A stretch of 64,000 nucleotides of DNA from Oreocharis arfaki. Lineage: Eukaryota; Chordata; Aves; Passeriformes; Paramythiidae. The stretch spans positions 17,109-81,108 of the forward strand of contig VZRR01010730.1 of the NCBI GenBank assembly GCA_013398015.1, given 5' to 3'. This document shows, one piece after another, positions 26,990 through 41,038 of the stretch (position 1 is its first letter; each line of letters begins with the position of its first letter). Made by a program: the position numbers and the translations under genes. The notes under the pieces were generated by a model, which worked only from the letters and a program-made list of their open reading frames with translations, was not told where the DNA came from and did not search any database.

Positions 26990-27019
26990 AAAAAAGGAGA
27001 GAAAAAAGAAAAAAACAAA
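26990..27019. repeat. A-rich low-complexity tract
   Basis: Thirty bases of A runs are interrupted by G and C. This is simple sequence with no flanking target-site duplication that I could identify. Confidence 0.7.
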
Positions 27020-30000
27020 TTTAATGTAAATTTATATAAATAAGTTTAGAAAGCACAATGTTCTTTGAAAAGCATGAAGGTTTTAACTAGACTGTGTGAT
27101 TAAAAACTGGGTCAATCATGTTTTTTCCTTAAAAATGTAGACATTTGGGCTAGTTCTGATTTTAGCATCAAGCATGTAAATATGCCATTAAGGAACACTT
27201 TCAGTCTAGCATTTGAATTTCCAGAAATAGTGCTTAAAAATCCTACTTTTCTGTAATTTGTGGTGAAAATCTTGTGACTGAGTTTTTTCATGGGCATTAG
27301 GGAGATGTTTGTGCCAGTGAATTCCTGGACTGGCAGTTAATGTGGAAAGCACAGCAAACATACCTAGATGCAGTTTAAATGTGTGACCTCTTCCCAAACC
27401 TTATAAAGATTGAGGTTTTTTTTCCTTCAACGAAATTATAAACAATAATAAAAATATTTATGGTTGTTTACTGAAGTTTTTAAGAGCCTGTTTGAGGAGG
27501 AGGCAGAATAAGAGAAGAAATTCTGAGCAGAGATCACCAGTGTTGCCAGATACTTCACAAATGTGTTTATATGCCAGGAAAGAAGGCTGCTCCTCTCAAG
27601 GCTAAGAGGAGTGAATCACTGATGTGGGAGGTATAGTGTCATCCGAGAAAAGAGAAACTTTTCTCCTTTGCACCCGAGCCAGCTGCTTGATAGGTTAAAT
27701 AATACTTTCACATACATTGGTGTGTTGCAAAGCAAGGCAAACATTCTCAGCTCTTCGTGTTCGACTGCATCAATCACTGTGGTGTTTATACAGGGCTTCA
27801 CTCCCCTGTAACACACACATAATAGATGGAGCTATGATTGCAATATATCGAGCAGCCATTTAAAACTTCTGCTTAACCCAGTCTCTTAGCTCTTCAGCTT
27901 GCATATTCTTAAGTCAGTGCTGAATCCCCCGCTGTTGGTGACTTCCCATTGCTGAGAAGACACTGTTATGGTTTTACCTTCGGCATCAACAAGGCAAATC
28001 CAGTAAGGTCAGTCACACTGTTGAATGAAGCACAATGTTGTCTAAGGCATCTCTTCCAGGATCTGGCACTTGGTAAGTTTAGTCCTAAAGTGCTAAGTTT
28101 TGCATTTTGATGTGGAAAAACCCCCAAACCCCACATTTACTGATATTCTTCTGTTGGTTCTGGGTTTGAAGCACATGAAGGTATGTTTCCATCTCCAAAG
28201 TAAGAAGAATGCTTACATTTATAACCATTTCTTAGTTTCACCTTAAACACCAAATAAGCTGTAAAAAAGTTCTAGCAAAATGCTTTCATCAACTGGAAAT
28301 CTGTAAAAAATGTAATTTAGAATGTACTTGATACTAATCTTTCTTCCTAGAGTTTGCCTAGGATTTCTCCAAGACTTGTCTTGGACCTTGAAAGGGAAGA
28401 ACATGATATAGTCATGCTCAGTTTTGTTACTGCCTTTCACAGAGGACTTCAGAGCTATTGTAAGGACTGGCAATCAAACCCTCCCTCATTTCCTTGCTCA
28501 GTGCTTCTGCTGGCTGCATTTTATTTTCAGGGTGGAATTTCCGTTTGTCTGTTCTCTAACTCTGATATTTCAAGTTTTCTCTTCATTTGTCCCATCATTT
28601 CTCAGACATTGAATTACAATCTTCAAGGGAGGTGGAATTTAGTAAGGGTCTTGAGATTATGAAATGTCCTGTAAAAGTGAAAAATTTTTTATGAATAAAA
28701 AACCATTAGTACAACGATGTTCCCAGCAGCAGCTCAGTTCTTTATTTGCACTGGCAACCAGCTGTTTCTAGGAAAGGTGAGTGGCTGCCACTGGTGCAGT
28801 TGGATTATTCCTTGGCTGGTATGTTTGTAGAAGGACAAATGAGCTAAAGCAGGGTCATATTTCTGAAGTTGGGAACAGCAGGACTGGGTTTCTTTCCTCT
28901 CCCTTGCTATCTGGGGCCAGGCTGAGATACCAAGGAACTGAGTGTTTCTTCATTAGAACTCTTCTAGCTAAGCTTTTTCTGAAATGCAGTAGTGACAAAC
29001 TCATTAGACCTAATGATATCCTATGTGAAAGCATTTGGTACTGTCAAAATAGTTTGAAAAAATGGGTCAAAGGAAATTTTCGCTTGTCAGTCGATCCAGA
29101 ATTTTAGGGCATAAACTGAGTTGGGTACTATCTCTTATATGCCATCCTAAATTTATATTCAGTACTGGAACAGGATCTTCACTAGACACAGTAAGAGGTA
29201 TTGGCCATTAAAAGGTAATATACTGCACTAGAAAAGGTTGTGTGAGGAGCCCCTGATTTAAATGGGAGTAGATGAGCTTCCTTTTTTATTTACAGCGCTG
29301 TAATTATAGAAAGCAGTTTTGTTCAAACAGTTATAGAACTTGTACTAGTTCTTTTACCATCCTGAACACTTATTGGCCATTGTACTCTTGGTGTAATTAC
29401 TATGATATAGTGGACAACAGATTGTCATTCCAGATAGTAGTTGGAAGGTAAATAAATTCTACTAAAAAAATCCTCTCTGCTTTCATGAAGCGTCATGATC
29501 CACAGACAGAAAGCAGATAAATAGAAATTCTAAATTTAATATGTTTTAAGTTTTAAGCTCAATTTTTTTTCACTTATTAAGAGTAATTTCATCAAGCTCT
29601 TTACCATAGTAAATTAGTTCTGTAAAAATCTTGCAAAGGGATCAGTGATGTACTTGGAAGCTGCACGGTTAGATTAGTGCTTTTTTAACTTTCGTTAACT
29701 ACTGTTTATAAAGGAGAACTTTGTGAAGCTATGCTCATTGAAGCCAAATTTGCTGTCCAACATTGATTCAAAACAATTCTCAACCCCACTTTGCTATCTC
29801 AGGCTTCAGAATTTTCCAGGCCTTCTTCATCGGCAGTCTAATTGCAGAAAATAACCATTAGGGTTGGATCTTTATCCTGATGTTTTTACCTGGACAAGCT
29901 TCTTCCAGATTATTAACCTGGCATAATGGATCAGCATACAATAATGGGCCCTAGGGCACATCACATCAAGGCAATTGCAATACTGAGTCATTGCAGTGCC

Positions 30001-31912
30001 AAGTTTTGCAAGGTGATGAATAGAAATAATATTCTGAAGAATGTGTTCACTTTGGATTTAGCACAAAGAATGTGTCTGGGAAACAGCCGTTCTTCTGTTG
30101 CTGGCAGTTTTGCACTCCTTATTTCAAAGGATATAAAAGTGTTTGTGTATGAGCCGTGTAACTTCAAGCGAGAAAAACAACAGTAGTGGTTTTTCTCAAT
30201 ATCCAATCTAATCAAATGATATTTTGGCAGATCTAGAAATGCTATTTCCTGTTTGGCTTCTCTCCAATATTATTTCTAAGGACGGATGTGAGTGACTCAG
30301 TTAAGATGAAGGGGTAACTATTCCAGTAGACTGTAACCATACAATACCAAAGCATTCTCAGTAAATCAACCCTCTTATTAAAACAAGGCATGTGACGTGT
30401 TCTATCCACTCTCCTGGCAAATAGCACTGAAGCACTCTTTCCTGAATGGTAGCTGTACATTGAGACTCCTTGTTCCAAGTTCCAAATGCCCAGAATTGTT
30501 GGTAATCTGTAGCCTTCCCACTGAATCCTCCTCTTTCAAACTACTTTTGGAAGGTAGTATTTGAGTACTTTACAACTTATCTTTAGCTTACCTAGTTCTG
30601 CCCTAGATTTCTGAGTAGAACGTTAGTGCTAACTAGTCAGAGTAAGGCAACAGTGCTATCTCAAAGCTCAGGCTGTCCTAAAGCACTGACTTAGAACAAC
30701 TGATGGGGGGGAAAATGCTTAGAAAATATGCCCAAAGAAAATATGGCAGATGAGTAACACAAAGTCTAACTTTGAGAGAAAATGTTCTGAAATACTGCTC
30801 TGAAACAGCCTACTTCAAAAGACTAATACCTTGAGGGGGCCTTTATATGACGGAGTATAAAAACTGTTCTTTAATGTTATGTCTGGGAAACCAAAATACA
30901 GGAAATCAGATCAGTGGCTCAGAGTTGCCTTAGACTTTGCCGTTTGTGCGAGATCTGCTTGGTTGTAGGTGTCCAGGACTTGTTTTCTCTTCATAATTGT
31001 CTGTAAATTGAAGAGATCCTGCTAGTTTTAGCCTGTATGCAAGCTTGTGCAGGGAAGTGTTAAGTGGAATGATGTTTAGCCAGGGCAGCTGCTGCACACA
31101 CGTCCAGAATGGATCTAGGTGGTGTTGGTGGTTTCCAGTCCCCTGAAATCCATTTACGAGGCTACAGGACTGTTACTTGTGATGCTCATAACTCTGCAGT
31201 TTTGCCCAGACCACTGGGAAAATGTCTGAAACACCTCATTTAGGGAGGGCTTTTGTGAGTCTCCGTGTTGATGTCGTTCATTCCTGTGAGAGCAAATAGT
31301 CTCCAGGTGGTTTTGCTGCAGTAGGCACAGGAAGTGAACAGTTAAAAAATGAGAAAAGCCCATTGCTTTGCTGCAGCCGCAGTTGGTTCCAGGAGTGTCT
31401 TCAGACTGTGGAAAGAGTCCAAGAGGAACAGCATACTTGAGCCCAGGGTCAGTGCAGAGCCTGTTGTCCAGCCATCTGTGTTGACTTTGGTCTCTTGAAG
31501 TTTTCACATTAAGTCAATCCTGTGCATGTGTCCAGCTGGGCCTGTAGCACCACAGTTTGCATTTGACACAATAAAGCACAGCCCATTTGCACTTCTGGCC
31601 TCTCTCCCTCACCCTTTGCCTGACTGACCTCCCTGGCTCTGTGCTAAAAGTGCTGGTTTACACAGATGATTGTGATTTGGTCTCCTGGAGCTTAGAGGCT
31701 CTTGGCTCACTGAAAGCTGTAGGCTCTGGTCTGCTGGGGGGTTACCTCACACTCCTGTGATAATGGAAGTGTTTTCTAGACCTTGTGGGTCTCCTCGTCC
31801 CTGGGAAGCTGTGAGTCAGAAGGATGGAGTCAGCTGCTGCTGTGTCCCTGTGAGCTCCTGGCTGAATTCTAATGTACTACCATTAGGGTCGTTCAATCAG
31901 TTTGGTTTTCCA

Positions 31913-31924
31913 TTTTTTTTTTTT
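31913..31924. repeat. T12 homopolymer
   Basis: Twelve consecutive T bases are followed by cctagg. On the plus strand this resembles a splice acceptor (pyrimidines then ctag), but no open exon with a donor follows. Confidence 0.8.
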
Positions 31925-33081
31925 CCTAGGAAGCTTTGACTATCATGGAAAATCACTATTCCAAAGGGCTTTTCCTGCAGTAATTGTAAATCTCTTGTAA
32001 ATCAGTGAGAAGAATTCTGCCCTGAAACAGATGCTATTTCTCCCTTGAAGTGGGCTTTTCAAAGCAGTCTGCTGACATTTGTCTGATTTGATAGGTCCTG
32101 TGGACTCCAGAAAGATGAACACCCCAGGCCAGGATACTGGTTATTGCTTGTGAGTGGCACTATCACCCTGCAAAACTCAGATTGGATGGGGCCTAAACAC
32201 TTGATCAGTAATTAAAATGGTGAGGTGGAAATACAGTATCTTCATCATCATGCTTTGAGCAGCAGGAAGTTAAGATCTCCTTACAAGTTGCTGTTTTGCC
32301 TAAACAATGGTGGTAGCATTTGTCTTTAACAAGTAGTTGTTGAATAACTGTTATATCAGGAACACACACACATGTATGAATTGTTTTATCCCTCTTGTAT
32401 TCCTCTACTATTAGCCTGAAATAAATGCAGTATTGGAAAAAGTAAAAAAGGTAAAAAAAAATTGCATTTAGTTTTGCGCTGCCTGGGAAATGAACTTGCA
32501 TATTCAATGTTGAGTTTCTGATGACTTAAACTGGTACTGTGAGGCATGGAAAATTTTGTTATTAAGCTATAAATCCTATTTAAATTCCTTATTTGACATT
32601 GGATTTGGCTGAAGAATTTGCATTTTGGTTCCAATTCCAGAGATAATATTTTTCCTACCTTTTTTTTCTTTATAGCTTAAAGAAAGTTGTAAAAGTCTGA
32701 TCATGGAACTGTTTGGGAACAACATACTGTCTTCTTGGCTGTGGATATTCCTCAAAGCTCCCAGCTCGTGGGGTGCCACTGAACACTTTTGGCATTCACC
32801 TGGTAAAGGTGAAAAGGGGACATGGTGACCTGTGTGCAGAATGGAAAGATCCACAGAACTTCAAACACTTCGCATTACAGTGACATTGGAAAAATTTCAG
32901 TGAAGCAACTGTGTTCTCTCCCAGGTGACTTCAGTAACTTCTGTTCTGGTGGATGCATATTGTTGAATTCTTCAACTTTGAAACTCTGTTTTAATGTTCC
33001 TGCATCTGAATAACACTATTGGCACCACAGAACAGTGCACATGGAATTGCAAGGCTTGTATTAACTGTGCAGAGACATTCC

Positions 33082-33095
33082 TTTTTTTTTTTTTT
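33082..33095. repeat. T14 homopolymer
   Basis: Fourteen consecutive T bases form the longest pure homopolymer in the window. It could mark the poly-A end of an old minus-strand insertion, but no recognisable retrotransposon or retrocopy lies beside it. Confidence 0.8.
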
Positions 33096-36000
33096 ACGTG
33101 AAATATCAGACGAATAAAACCATTGTGTGAGGTAAGCTGAAAAAGAAATAAGCAAAGGTTAATTTTTCTTAGGAGCGTATCTTTCTGAGAGAATGGAAAA
33201 GTAGTGCACAAATCAGATTCTAACAAGACTGATAGTAAAATAGTTTTTCTTGAAACAAGGGCAAACTGTGCTCTTCTACTACCCCAATACAGTGAATAAA
33301 AAAATTGTGAAAATGGCATCTTTCCCTAAAATTCTGGCAGTTTTCCTGTTCATATGGGGGAAAGGATTGTTTCAATGGTAGGATTTAGAAAAGACTAATG
33401 TGTTTTAATTTATTATTTTTTATAAAGACAGTAAGAATTTCTTATGTGGTCAGTAGTAAAGTATCATAATTTCTGTCTCTCTGTGAGCTTAGATTTCTTT
33501 CTGTATGCTCACATTCCACTATTCCTGCTAATGTGCTGTGCAGGAGGAATTACATTACATAGCTCTGCTGTGCAGCTGGGACTTCCTGGTGGTTTGCATT
33601 TTTAAGGTTTTCCCCATCATACCCTGCAACCAAGGCAGCAAATGAATCTTGCAGGTCACATAATGTAGAGAGCACACGGCATTTGTGGTGAGGGAGGAAT
33701 TGCTGTCTGTGCCCTGTGGAGGCCAGATTGTTCTGTGTGCCCCAGCACTGCTCAGTTCTGTACTCACTCCAGTGATCTTATTGACATCTCAGAATTCATC
33801 CTTGGGAATACTGCGATGTAGCAGGAGGAAAATGAGATGCAGTTAGCAAACTGATAATTGAAAGTAATAAAAGCCTTAAGCAAATGCATAAAAACTCTTC
33901 CCAGTCATGGTATTTATGGGCCCAAACTGTTAGAGAGATATTTATAGGTTCGATGGAAATATAAAACATATGGTATTTTTATCCGGAAATATTCTTTCAA
34001 TTATACCCTGCATGGCTCTCATAAACATCCCTCTTTCATCTAAAAATTCTTCAGTACATTAGGTAAGAAACATCATTCCATTTTGTAGGGGAATGTGATA
34101 AACAAGCATCTTGTTCTAACAGATGTTGAAGTGTCTTACAGATTTCAATCAGCAAAAGGAATATTCTATAAGTTTAGGCTCTGGCAGCTCAAAGTACTGC
34201 AGCTGTTAGGCCACACATCTTGTATTTTGCTCTTCTATTTGTTATATTGGAAAATGTGTACAACCAGCATATTTTTTCCCAATTTTCATCTGTTAAGCGT
34301 AAGCATCTTAATCTGCTTTTTATTTTTTTGATGTACTAAATCTCTCCTGCTTCGCAAATGTAGCAGGCTCATACCTTAATTCTTCCTTGAATATCTCTGT
34401 GTAAGAAATTTTTGAGAGCATCTTCTGCAGAGTTTTAGTCTCTGGAAACGGTGCTTATAGGAACTAGTCTGGCCTCTCCATTATGCATTGCTGTTTCAGA
34501 GCAATCCAGTGTAAACTAGGCAAGTGACTTCTAGAATCTACAATCTGGCTTTGACCTAAGCCCACTGGGAAGGAAAATACTCCAGGAATAGCTGTGAGGG
34601 TCGAGTCAAAAGGCAGTTTTGTGCTTCATCTTGACTTTTAGTGAAGCCTGGTCCCAGCCAGCGCAGCTGTTGTCTCTGTCTCTGCCTTTCCTGCAAGGAG
34701 GGATTAGCACTGGCTCACATCTGTCGCTTGGTTGGGAGTGGGAAATATTGTGCAATCTTTCTGCTGACGTGGTAGTTTCCTGAGGTGGGATTCATAAATT
34801 TTGTACTTGTGTTCATCATGGATAGACAGGGAAGCAGACCTGGGATTTTTAATTGGTTTTTTTCTTCTTTTTTAAACACCTTGATGGATCTTGGAAAATT
34901 ATACTTTGTCTGAGGCACCATGCCTGCAGTTTCCTGAAAGCTAGGTTGTCTCTGTACCTATCTTGGTCTTGCCAGAGCTGAACTGTAACACAGTTACAGT
35001 TAACACAGTGCACACACCGTGTTTGAGCTGTTTAGTGGAAGCCAGCTCTAGGCTGGAATAGATGTGTTTGATGAGTCCTTTAAGCATGTCACTGTCAAAC
35101 GTGTTCCAGATATTGCCATGTCTTAAGGAAAGTTCCCATCCAGCCTCACTTGCTATGACTGCACATTGATTGCATCAGCCCCTCTTTCGGTAAATCGCCT
35201 TTCCTGCACGAAAGTTGAGTCTGTCAGGGATGCCTCATGTTAAATCAAAATCACCGATTTTTGTTGTCTTATCTGCATTGGTCTTGTTGATTGCTGTTAC
35301 TTGGAAGTAGTGGGCACACTTATCTCTGCCCAAGAGGGTTTGTAGGAGGATGTCAACCCGTGGGATGGCTAATGAAAGTTACGGCTTTGGTACTTGCCGC
35401 AGGTTTTAAAGCCCCTTTATAAAAGTTTCCTTCCCACATTTTCTATCTTTTTTCAGTTTTAGCGCTACCAATCTCCCATCTGTCTCCTGGTTTGACTTCT
35501 ATTTACAGAACACCTCTTATTCTGGGTCTTCGAAGTCAAAGGATTTCCCTCAATGTCCTTCAGGATCCCTGTTGCCCGTAAGGGCTGCATGCAGTTCAAG
35601 GCAAGTATCACAGCGTGTAACCTTCTTCCTTCCTCAGCTCCTTCTCTTTGTTCAGTTTATTCTATAACGCGCTGGAGAGAGAAGTGTCTACTTTGGACTT
35701 AGTTTTTTTTGTTGTTTGGTTTTGATTTTAAATTGCAGCACAGTGTGATTTGGTGAAAAGTACAATTCTTCCCATCTTCTTGGCGCTCACTGGATTCTTG
35801 TAGGGAAGGTGAAATTTATTGGCATGTCTAACGGGTATGTCTGTATGGCTACATTGTAAGTGCAGATCATCTTGTGGCTCCCATTCCGAACCTCTTGGCA
35901 TGGCACTTCTCTTTATTCAAAATGCAAACAACAGAGAAGCAATATAATTGGATGGGAAAATATGTTCTCTTAGAATCAGGGAGCACTAGAGGAGCTAATT

Positions 36001-38316
36001 TTCCTGATTCTCTGACACATGCATCACTGATCTCTGTATATAAATTATTCAGATGTTAAAAGGATCACAGTTGTAAATACGAAAGGGGTTTGTAGCAATA
36101 ATCACAACAAACCCATGCTGCTAAATTACTGAAACAAATTATTCATGTCATCATCCTGCAATTTTTTGTTTGACCTTTAAACTCTGGAATATGCTTTGGG
36201 TGTAGAGCACTGTGGTAGAAGGGGAAGCCACGGTGATCGTGGCAGAGGGTTGTCTGTGGATTCTCACAAAACAGAGCAGCGCAGTGGGCAGAAGGTATCA
36301 GCAGGGCTCATGGCTCCTCGTCAACCTGGGCACAAATGGTATTTCTGCATCTTCCATTCTCCAAATGTGAACACTGCTTTAAAAGCATTTGAAGTGACTT
36401 TGGGGGAAGGTCACTGTTGAGCTTGAAGCCACAGTTAAAACACAGCTGTAGTGACAAGGAAAAGTATAAAGGATACTCATGGGCTAATTGACCCTAGTAT
36501 GGAGCGGTGACAGGCATGTGACTGGTTGGGCTTTGGTACTGTTTGCAGCCTTGCCTGCGGAACTGGTTTAGCTGGGAGAATGTTACCTGTCCAATGCTGT
36601 ATTAAGCCCTGGTCCTCTGTCCCAACTGCCTGCTCTGTGCTGTATGAGCTATGCAGAAGAGATTGTGGAGTCTAGTAGGAGCTAGAAATATTGATGGAAG
36701 AGCGTTTTTTTCAGAGCAGGTAGACTGAGGACCCTGTGAAGGTCTTGGGATGCACTTAGAACTTAATAACACACAGGATAAAAGTCAAATTTTCTTCTAG
36801 ATGTCTCCCTATGAAATAATAAATTCATCCTCATAGCGGGTGAGAACCATCTTTCCTCCTTCATGCTTTTCTCGACCCTACTGCTAAGTAGTGATGCAGC
36901 CTGTTGTTTGACTTTTTCAGGTTGAAAAAGTCCCTTGTAGAGACAGTTTTGTGAAGCTGATGTCGATGGATGCAGCGTCAGCATTTCCGCTTTTATGTGT
37001 GAGTTAGTGCTGTGGAAAACAGGGAAGGGTGTTACTGCTCACATTTGGCTGCTGCTGCTTCTGACAGTGCAGTGCCTGTGCAATGCTGGTGCAGCCAACT
37101 GCCTTCCAGGCTGTGCAGCAAGCAGGTGCTACCTTAAAAGGCCTGACAGGATTCTTCTTCGAGATTTGATTACAGTACCGTCATCTTGGGAGATAGGTTA
37201 TTTCACGTATGTGAAACCCCCCTGGGAAGCCTGGGAACTCCTGAGCTTTTTGTTGTGCTATTTGTGGTTCACCTCATGAAGGCAAAACATCAGTAGGCTG
37301 AACACCTTAATTTAAAGCAGCAAATAACCAACACAATTTCTAATGTTCATTTTGAGATAGGAAAAGTTCTGTACCTTGAGCAACTGGGGGGACAATATGA
37401 GCGTCAATGATGACCCTTTGTGTTCCAGAGAACTTTTTGCATTAAGAGAGAGCAGGAGCCCCGTGTTAGGCCCTGGTATAAGCTATTACCTCACATCAAC
37501 TGCTACATCTTCTAGAGGTGTCAGAGAACTGTGAAACCACTTTTGGGAAAGAGGAACAATTTCTTTAGGGGACCAACACTTGAAAAAATACTGCAATTTC
37601 AGCATCTGACTGGTTTCTAGATAATGACAGATGACTCTTCTGCTCTGCAAGAAGGCATCCGCTGCTGCACTCCTCTGTGGAAGATGATAGGCTACCATCA
37701 CCCTGATATCAAGCAACATGCAATTCTTGGTATAAAAAAAAACTCCTTGAAAAAACTCCTGTTCTTGCCAGTTTCCACTAAATCATTTCCCCAGTTCAAG
37801 CACATGAAATATTGCCTTGGAATCCCACAGCCTGCTTTGGTCAGTTTAAGTGAATAATGCAGCTACCTTGTGGCTGTGCATTATTTGTCTGGGGCAGCTC
37901 AACTAAGCAAATAAGGTTGTGTGAGCAAATCCCTCCTTGCTCTAGCTTCAAAACCTGTAGTGGTATTTCACCAAGTGTTGGCTTGACTCATTTTAATCTA
38001 AGAGCAGAACTCCTGCCAAATTTGAGGATAAGCATGGCAAGCATTACACTGATTTATCAGAGTGAAAGGGGAGTTGCATTAGTAGTTTTGGAATTTATTG
38101 TAGTGCATAAATGGCATTTCCATCAGCAAAAAAATGAGAAAGTTGATTTATAACAGATAACTCCAATAATTTCTGAATTTCCATATTAATAGAAAAGTGG
38201 AACTTCCGTTTTTGCTATTATCCCCATATGTGCCATCTTCTTATAAATATGGAAATCTGACAATTATCTGAGAACTACTTTATTTTCAAATTATACCATA
38301 GAAGTTAATGAAGGGA

Positions 38317-38327
38317 TTTTTTTTTTT
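38317..38327. repeat. T11 homopolymer
   Basis: Eleven consecutive T bases lie within AT-rich sequence. No associated element was recognised. Confidence 0.75.
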
Positions 38328-40212
38328 CTCGGCTATCATATTTTTAAGTGTTTTATTGGATCTGGACTACTGTATTGAAAGATAAACTCTATTTGGCAAT
38401 GTTTGATACTGCACCTAAAACTAGATGGCTGCTAATTAGTTAATTTTCCTTTAATCAAAAGCGCAGAACTGAGCCGTACTCAGATTAGATGCTATTGATT
38501 TGTTTCCTTCTGCTTTATGACTTTCAGGATAATGTGCTGAATAGGAATTTGCAAAAGATATATTGCTCATGGAAAAGGAATTCATGTAAATAGTATTGAT
38601 AGTGAAGAAAACTAATGCCAAGACTCTACCTCAACACCATTATGTGGTGACAGGGTAGATATTAACACCTGCACGAATGAGTCTTTCCATACATGCTAGT
38701 GGCTTAGGAATGTGGTAGTGCCAGCCATATGAAAGGAAAAAGCCTGGGAGGACGCATCAGAACTTGATGGATAGTACAGTACCTAGGAGAAGCAGCAGTG
38801 TCTGGGGTTCCAGTGGTTCAGAAGGAAAATTGCCCTGCTAGGGGTTTGGTTACATATAATCACACAGCTTTTAAACTGTGAGCAGTCTTGACATCAGAGC
38901 TGTCCTGTAGTTTTGGGGCTACTTACCAGAGATACTCAGCTGTTGCACACAGCCACGTCTCCTTTGAGTCATTCTTTAGTATTGATGCAATAAAAACTAG
39001 AGTGAAAGTTATGGGTATGAGTTTATTTCTAGTGAAAAAGAAAACTTTCCTCTCCCTATTACAAAAGCCATCAGAGCAGGTATCTGCTGATGGGGCTTTG
39101 CACAATGGAGGAGTTCTGAACCAAGTCAGCCAGTGAGAATTGGCCATGTGAAAGCAGTTCTTGTTTCTGTAAAGATGCCTGTACCTGAGGAGTCATGGTT
39201 GTCTTAAATTGTGAATCTAGGAGCTTTCATGATGAGAAGTTAAAAACTTCCCCCTAGATATCTTACTTTGATTTCTTTTCTAAGTGCGATGTTCAGTTCA
39301 GGGAAAATCGATTTCAGAGTGAAGCACCATTTATTGGGAGAAGCCTTTTTCCTCTGGAGCAAAACAACTTGAAAAAAATGTGCTTTCATTTGATCTTTCT
39401 CTTTTAGGTAGATGTTAGACACTTTATACTGGCCTATATTTACATGGAAGATTAGCAGTCTGTGTGTCACAGAATTGTTTCACTTGAAAAGTTGATGTAT
39501 ATGATGTTACTCCATGCCTTTTTCTCCATTTAAACATGAGAAATTTATGGTGAGGTCCCCATGTGCTTTTCTCCTAGCAAGCATTGCTGACAGATTAAGT
39601 GATGGTCCACTTCATATAACACCTGTGTTGTGTGAATTGATAGGAGGAGAGCTGAGGCACAGGGTTTAGTATACCTTGTTTGAATTTGGAGCAAGTGTCT
39701 TAACACTTAGCAGGGGGAAATAGTTTTTTTGTAAATTTTCTGTATCAAAAAAGGAGTTTGTGTACAGATTTCAGCAGAGGCTGAGAGTGCAGTGTGGAAA
39801 ACCAGTGGCTGCGATGGCCTTCCTGGTGAAAAACATGGAGGAAATGGACCATTCGACATGGACATTGTGTTAATAAGGAAAACAGTTCAGAAAAGGGTTT
39901 GGCATCTTTATGTATATGAATGTAGTGATGGTCCAGAATTTACCACAGTGGAAGTGGTACCAATCTGAATGTTATGAAGATCCAGCTTTCTCAGAATATT
40001 CTTTCTGCATCAATTGTAAGAAGAATGCTTTGCTTTTTGTCTCTGTGTAGTTGAAAAATGACACACTCCCTGAGCTGTGATTCCTGTTGTGGGGAAAAGC
40101 CACATATGGAATGTCAAGGGCTGAAACTGTGCTCATTTGCAGCACTGGCCACTCCGATCAGCACTGTGATTTCATCCGCCTCACTTCGGAAAACAAGTGA
40201 TGTTTGTCTTAC

Positions 40213-40272
40213 CTGGGCAAAGTGATATTTCAGAGCTGGCTTCAGCAATCTTTCTGTGGCTTGACAGTTGGT
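40213..40272 (-). other. Candidate internal exon, minus strand (unconfirmed)
   Basis: On the minus strand a good acceptor (pyrimidine-rich stretch ending atgttgcag) is followed by 60 bases and a strong donor (cccag then gtaaga). One frame is fully open across all 20 codons (T-N-C-Q-A-T-E-R at the start, Y-H-F-A-Q at the end), phase 0 on both sides. A second frame is also open, so the frame itself proves little. The peptide is not one I recognise. The frame also continues open beyond the donor. Decoy exons of this size are common in 64 kb of vertebrate DNA, so confidence is low. Confidence 0.2.
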
Positions 40273-40959
40273 CTGCAACATATGAAACAGAGTAAACACT
40301 CTTTCGTATTTGAAATTGGAGGCAGGCACCTTGAAGCATATCTTGAATGTGCTTCTGTTCCATATGGAATTATAAGAGAAGATTTATTTTTTTAGTGTTT
40401 CTCTGGCCTTCCTGTTAAAATGTAAACTCAGACTGGGGCACTGGGAAGTACAGAGCTTGGATGCAACAATAGTTACCCAGTTCTGGGAATTTTGCTGCAG
40501 CTGATGTCCTGATACGTTTTTAAGGAGTCTGTCTTCCTCGCAAGCTCAGCCACTTTTATAACCATCCATTAATATCTTCTATGCACCTGAATAACAGTGC
40601 ATGGAAGTCGTCTTTCTGTCCTGTTCAACTGTGTTGTAATCAGGCTCAGGACATTTTTTTCTGAGGAGCTGAGTGTGTCAGCTGTGAGGCAGATGGTTTT
40701 TTTCCATATGGAATGACAGAACAAGTAAATAGGGAAAATGGGAGGATTATTGAATGCATTTGGTTTTCTGACATGTCATTGTCACTACCATGCGCTATTG
40801 CTTTTCACTGCCTTCCTCTTGAGATAAAAATGGATTTAGTCCTTGAATTTATGGAGTTCAATTCTTCCTTTATGGATTCACAGCCTACAGACTTGGCCTT
40901 TGACTGGCTCTTCAAATAGAAGTGATTTGCATGTTTCTTCCATTTTCACTCTGCTGCAG

Positions 40960-41038
40960 AAGCATCTGTCCACAGGTTGATGACCTTACCTGAACTTAAT
41001 TCTTGGGTGCATGTGATGCTACTTCACCTGGCTTCATG
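40960..41038 (+). other. Candidate internal exon, plus strand (unconfirmed)
   Basis: The acceptor has a long pyrimidine tract ending ctgctgcag, and the donor reads catg then gtaagt, close to consensus. The 79-base interval is open in only one frame (third), about 25 codons with no recognisable similarity. If it were joined directly to the plus-strand candidate at 50057, the shared codon would be TGA. The two cannot therefore be consecutive coding exons in their open frames. A non-coding transcript exon or a decoy is equally likely. Confidence 0.18.

Larger units (their letters stand above)
26198..40212. other. Non-coding stretch, no gene recognised
   Basis: Fourteen kilobases without a recognisable protein, RNA gene or transposon. 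Short homopolymer tracts are present: an A-rich run at 26990-27019 and T runs at 31913-31924, 33082-33095 and 38317-38327. Open frames are at most about 120 codons (a 117-codon minus frame at 31154-31507) and have no domains. A homeodomain-site-rich AT segment lies near 38,420-38,510. Confidence 0.55.

Noticed and set aside
39240..39470. Minus-strand interval with a poly-T acceptor (ttttttcaag) and a caaa/gtaaga donor inside a 76-codon frame
   Set aside because: The acceptor is weak, and the open frame is out of phase with the upstream minus-strand candidates (joining in phase gives a stop). It shows how easily decoy exons arise here.
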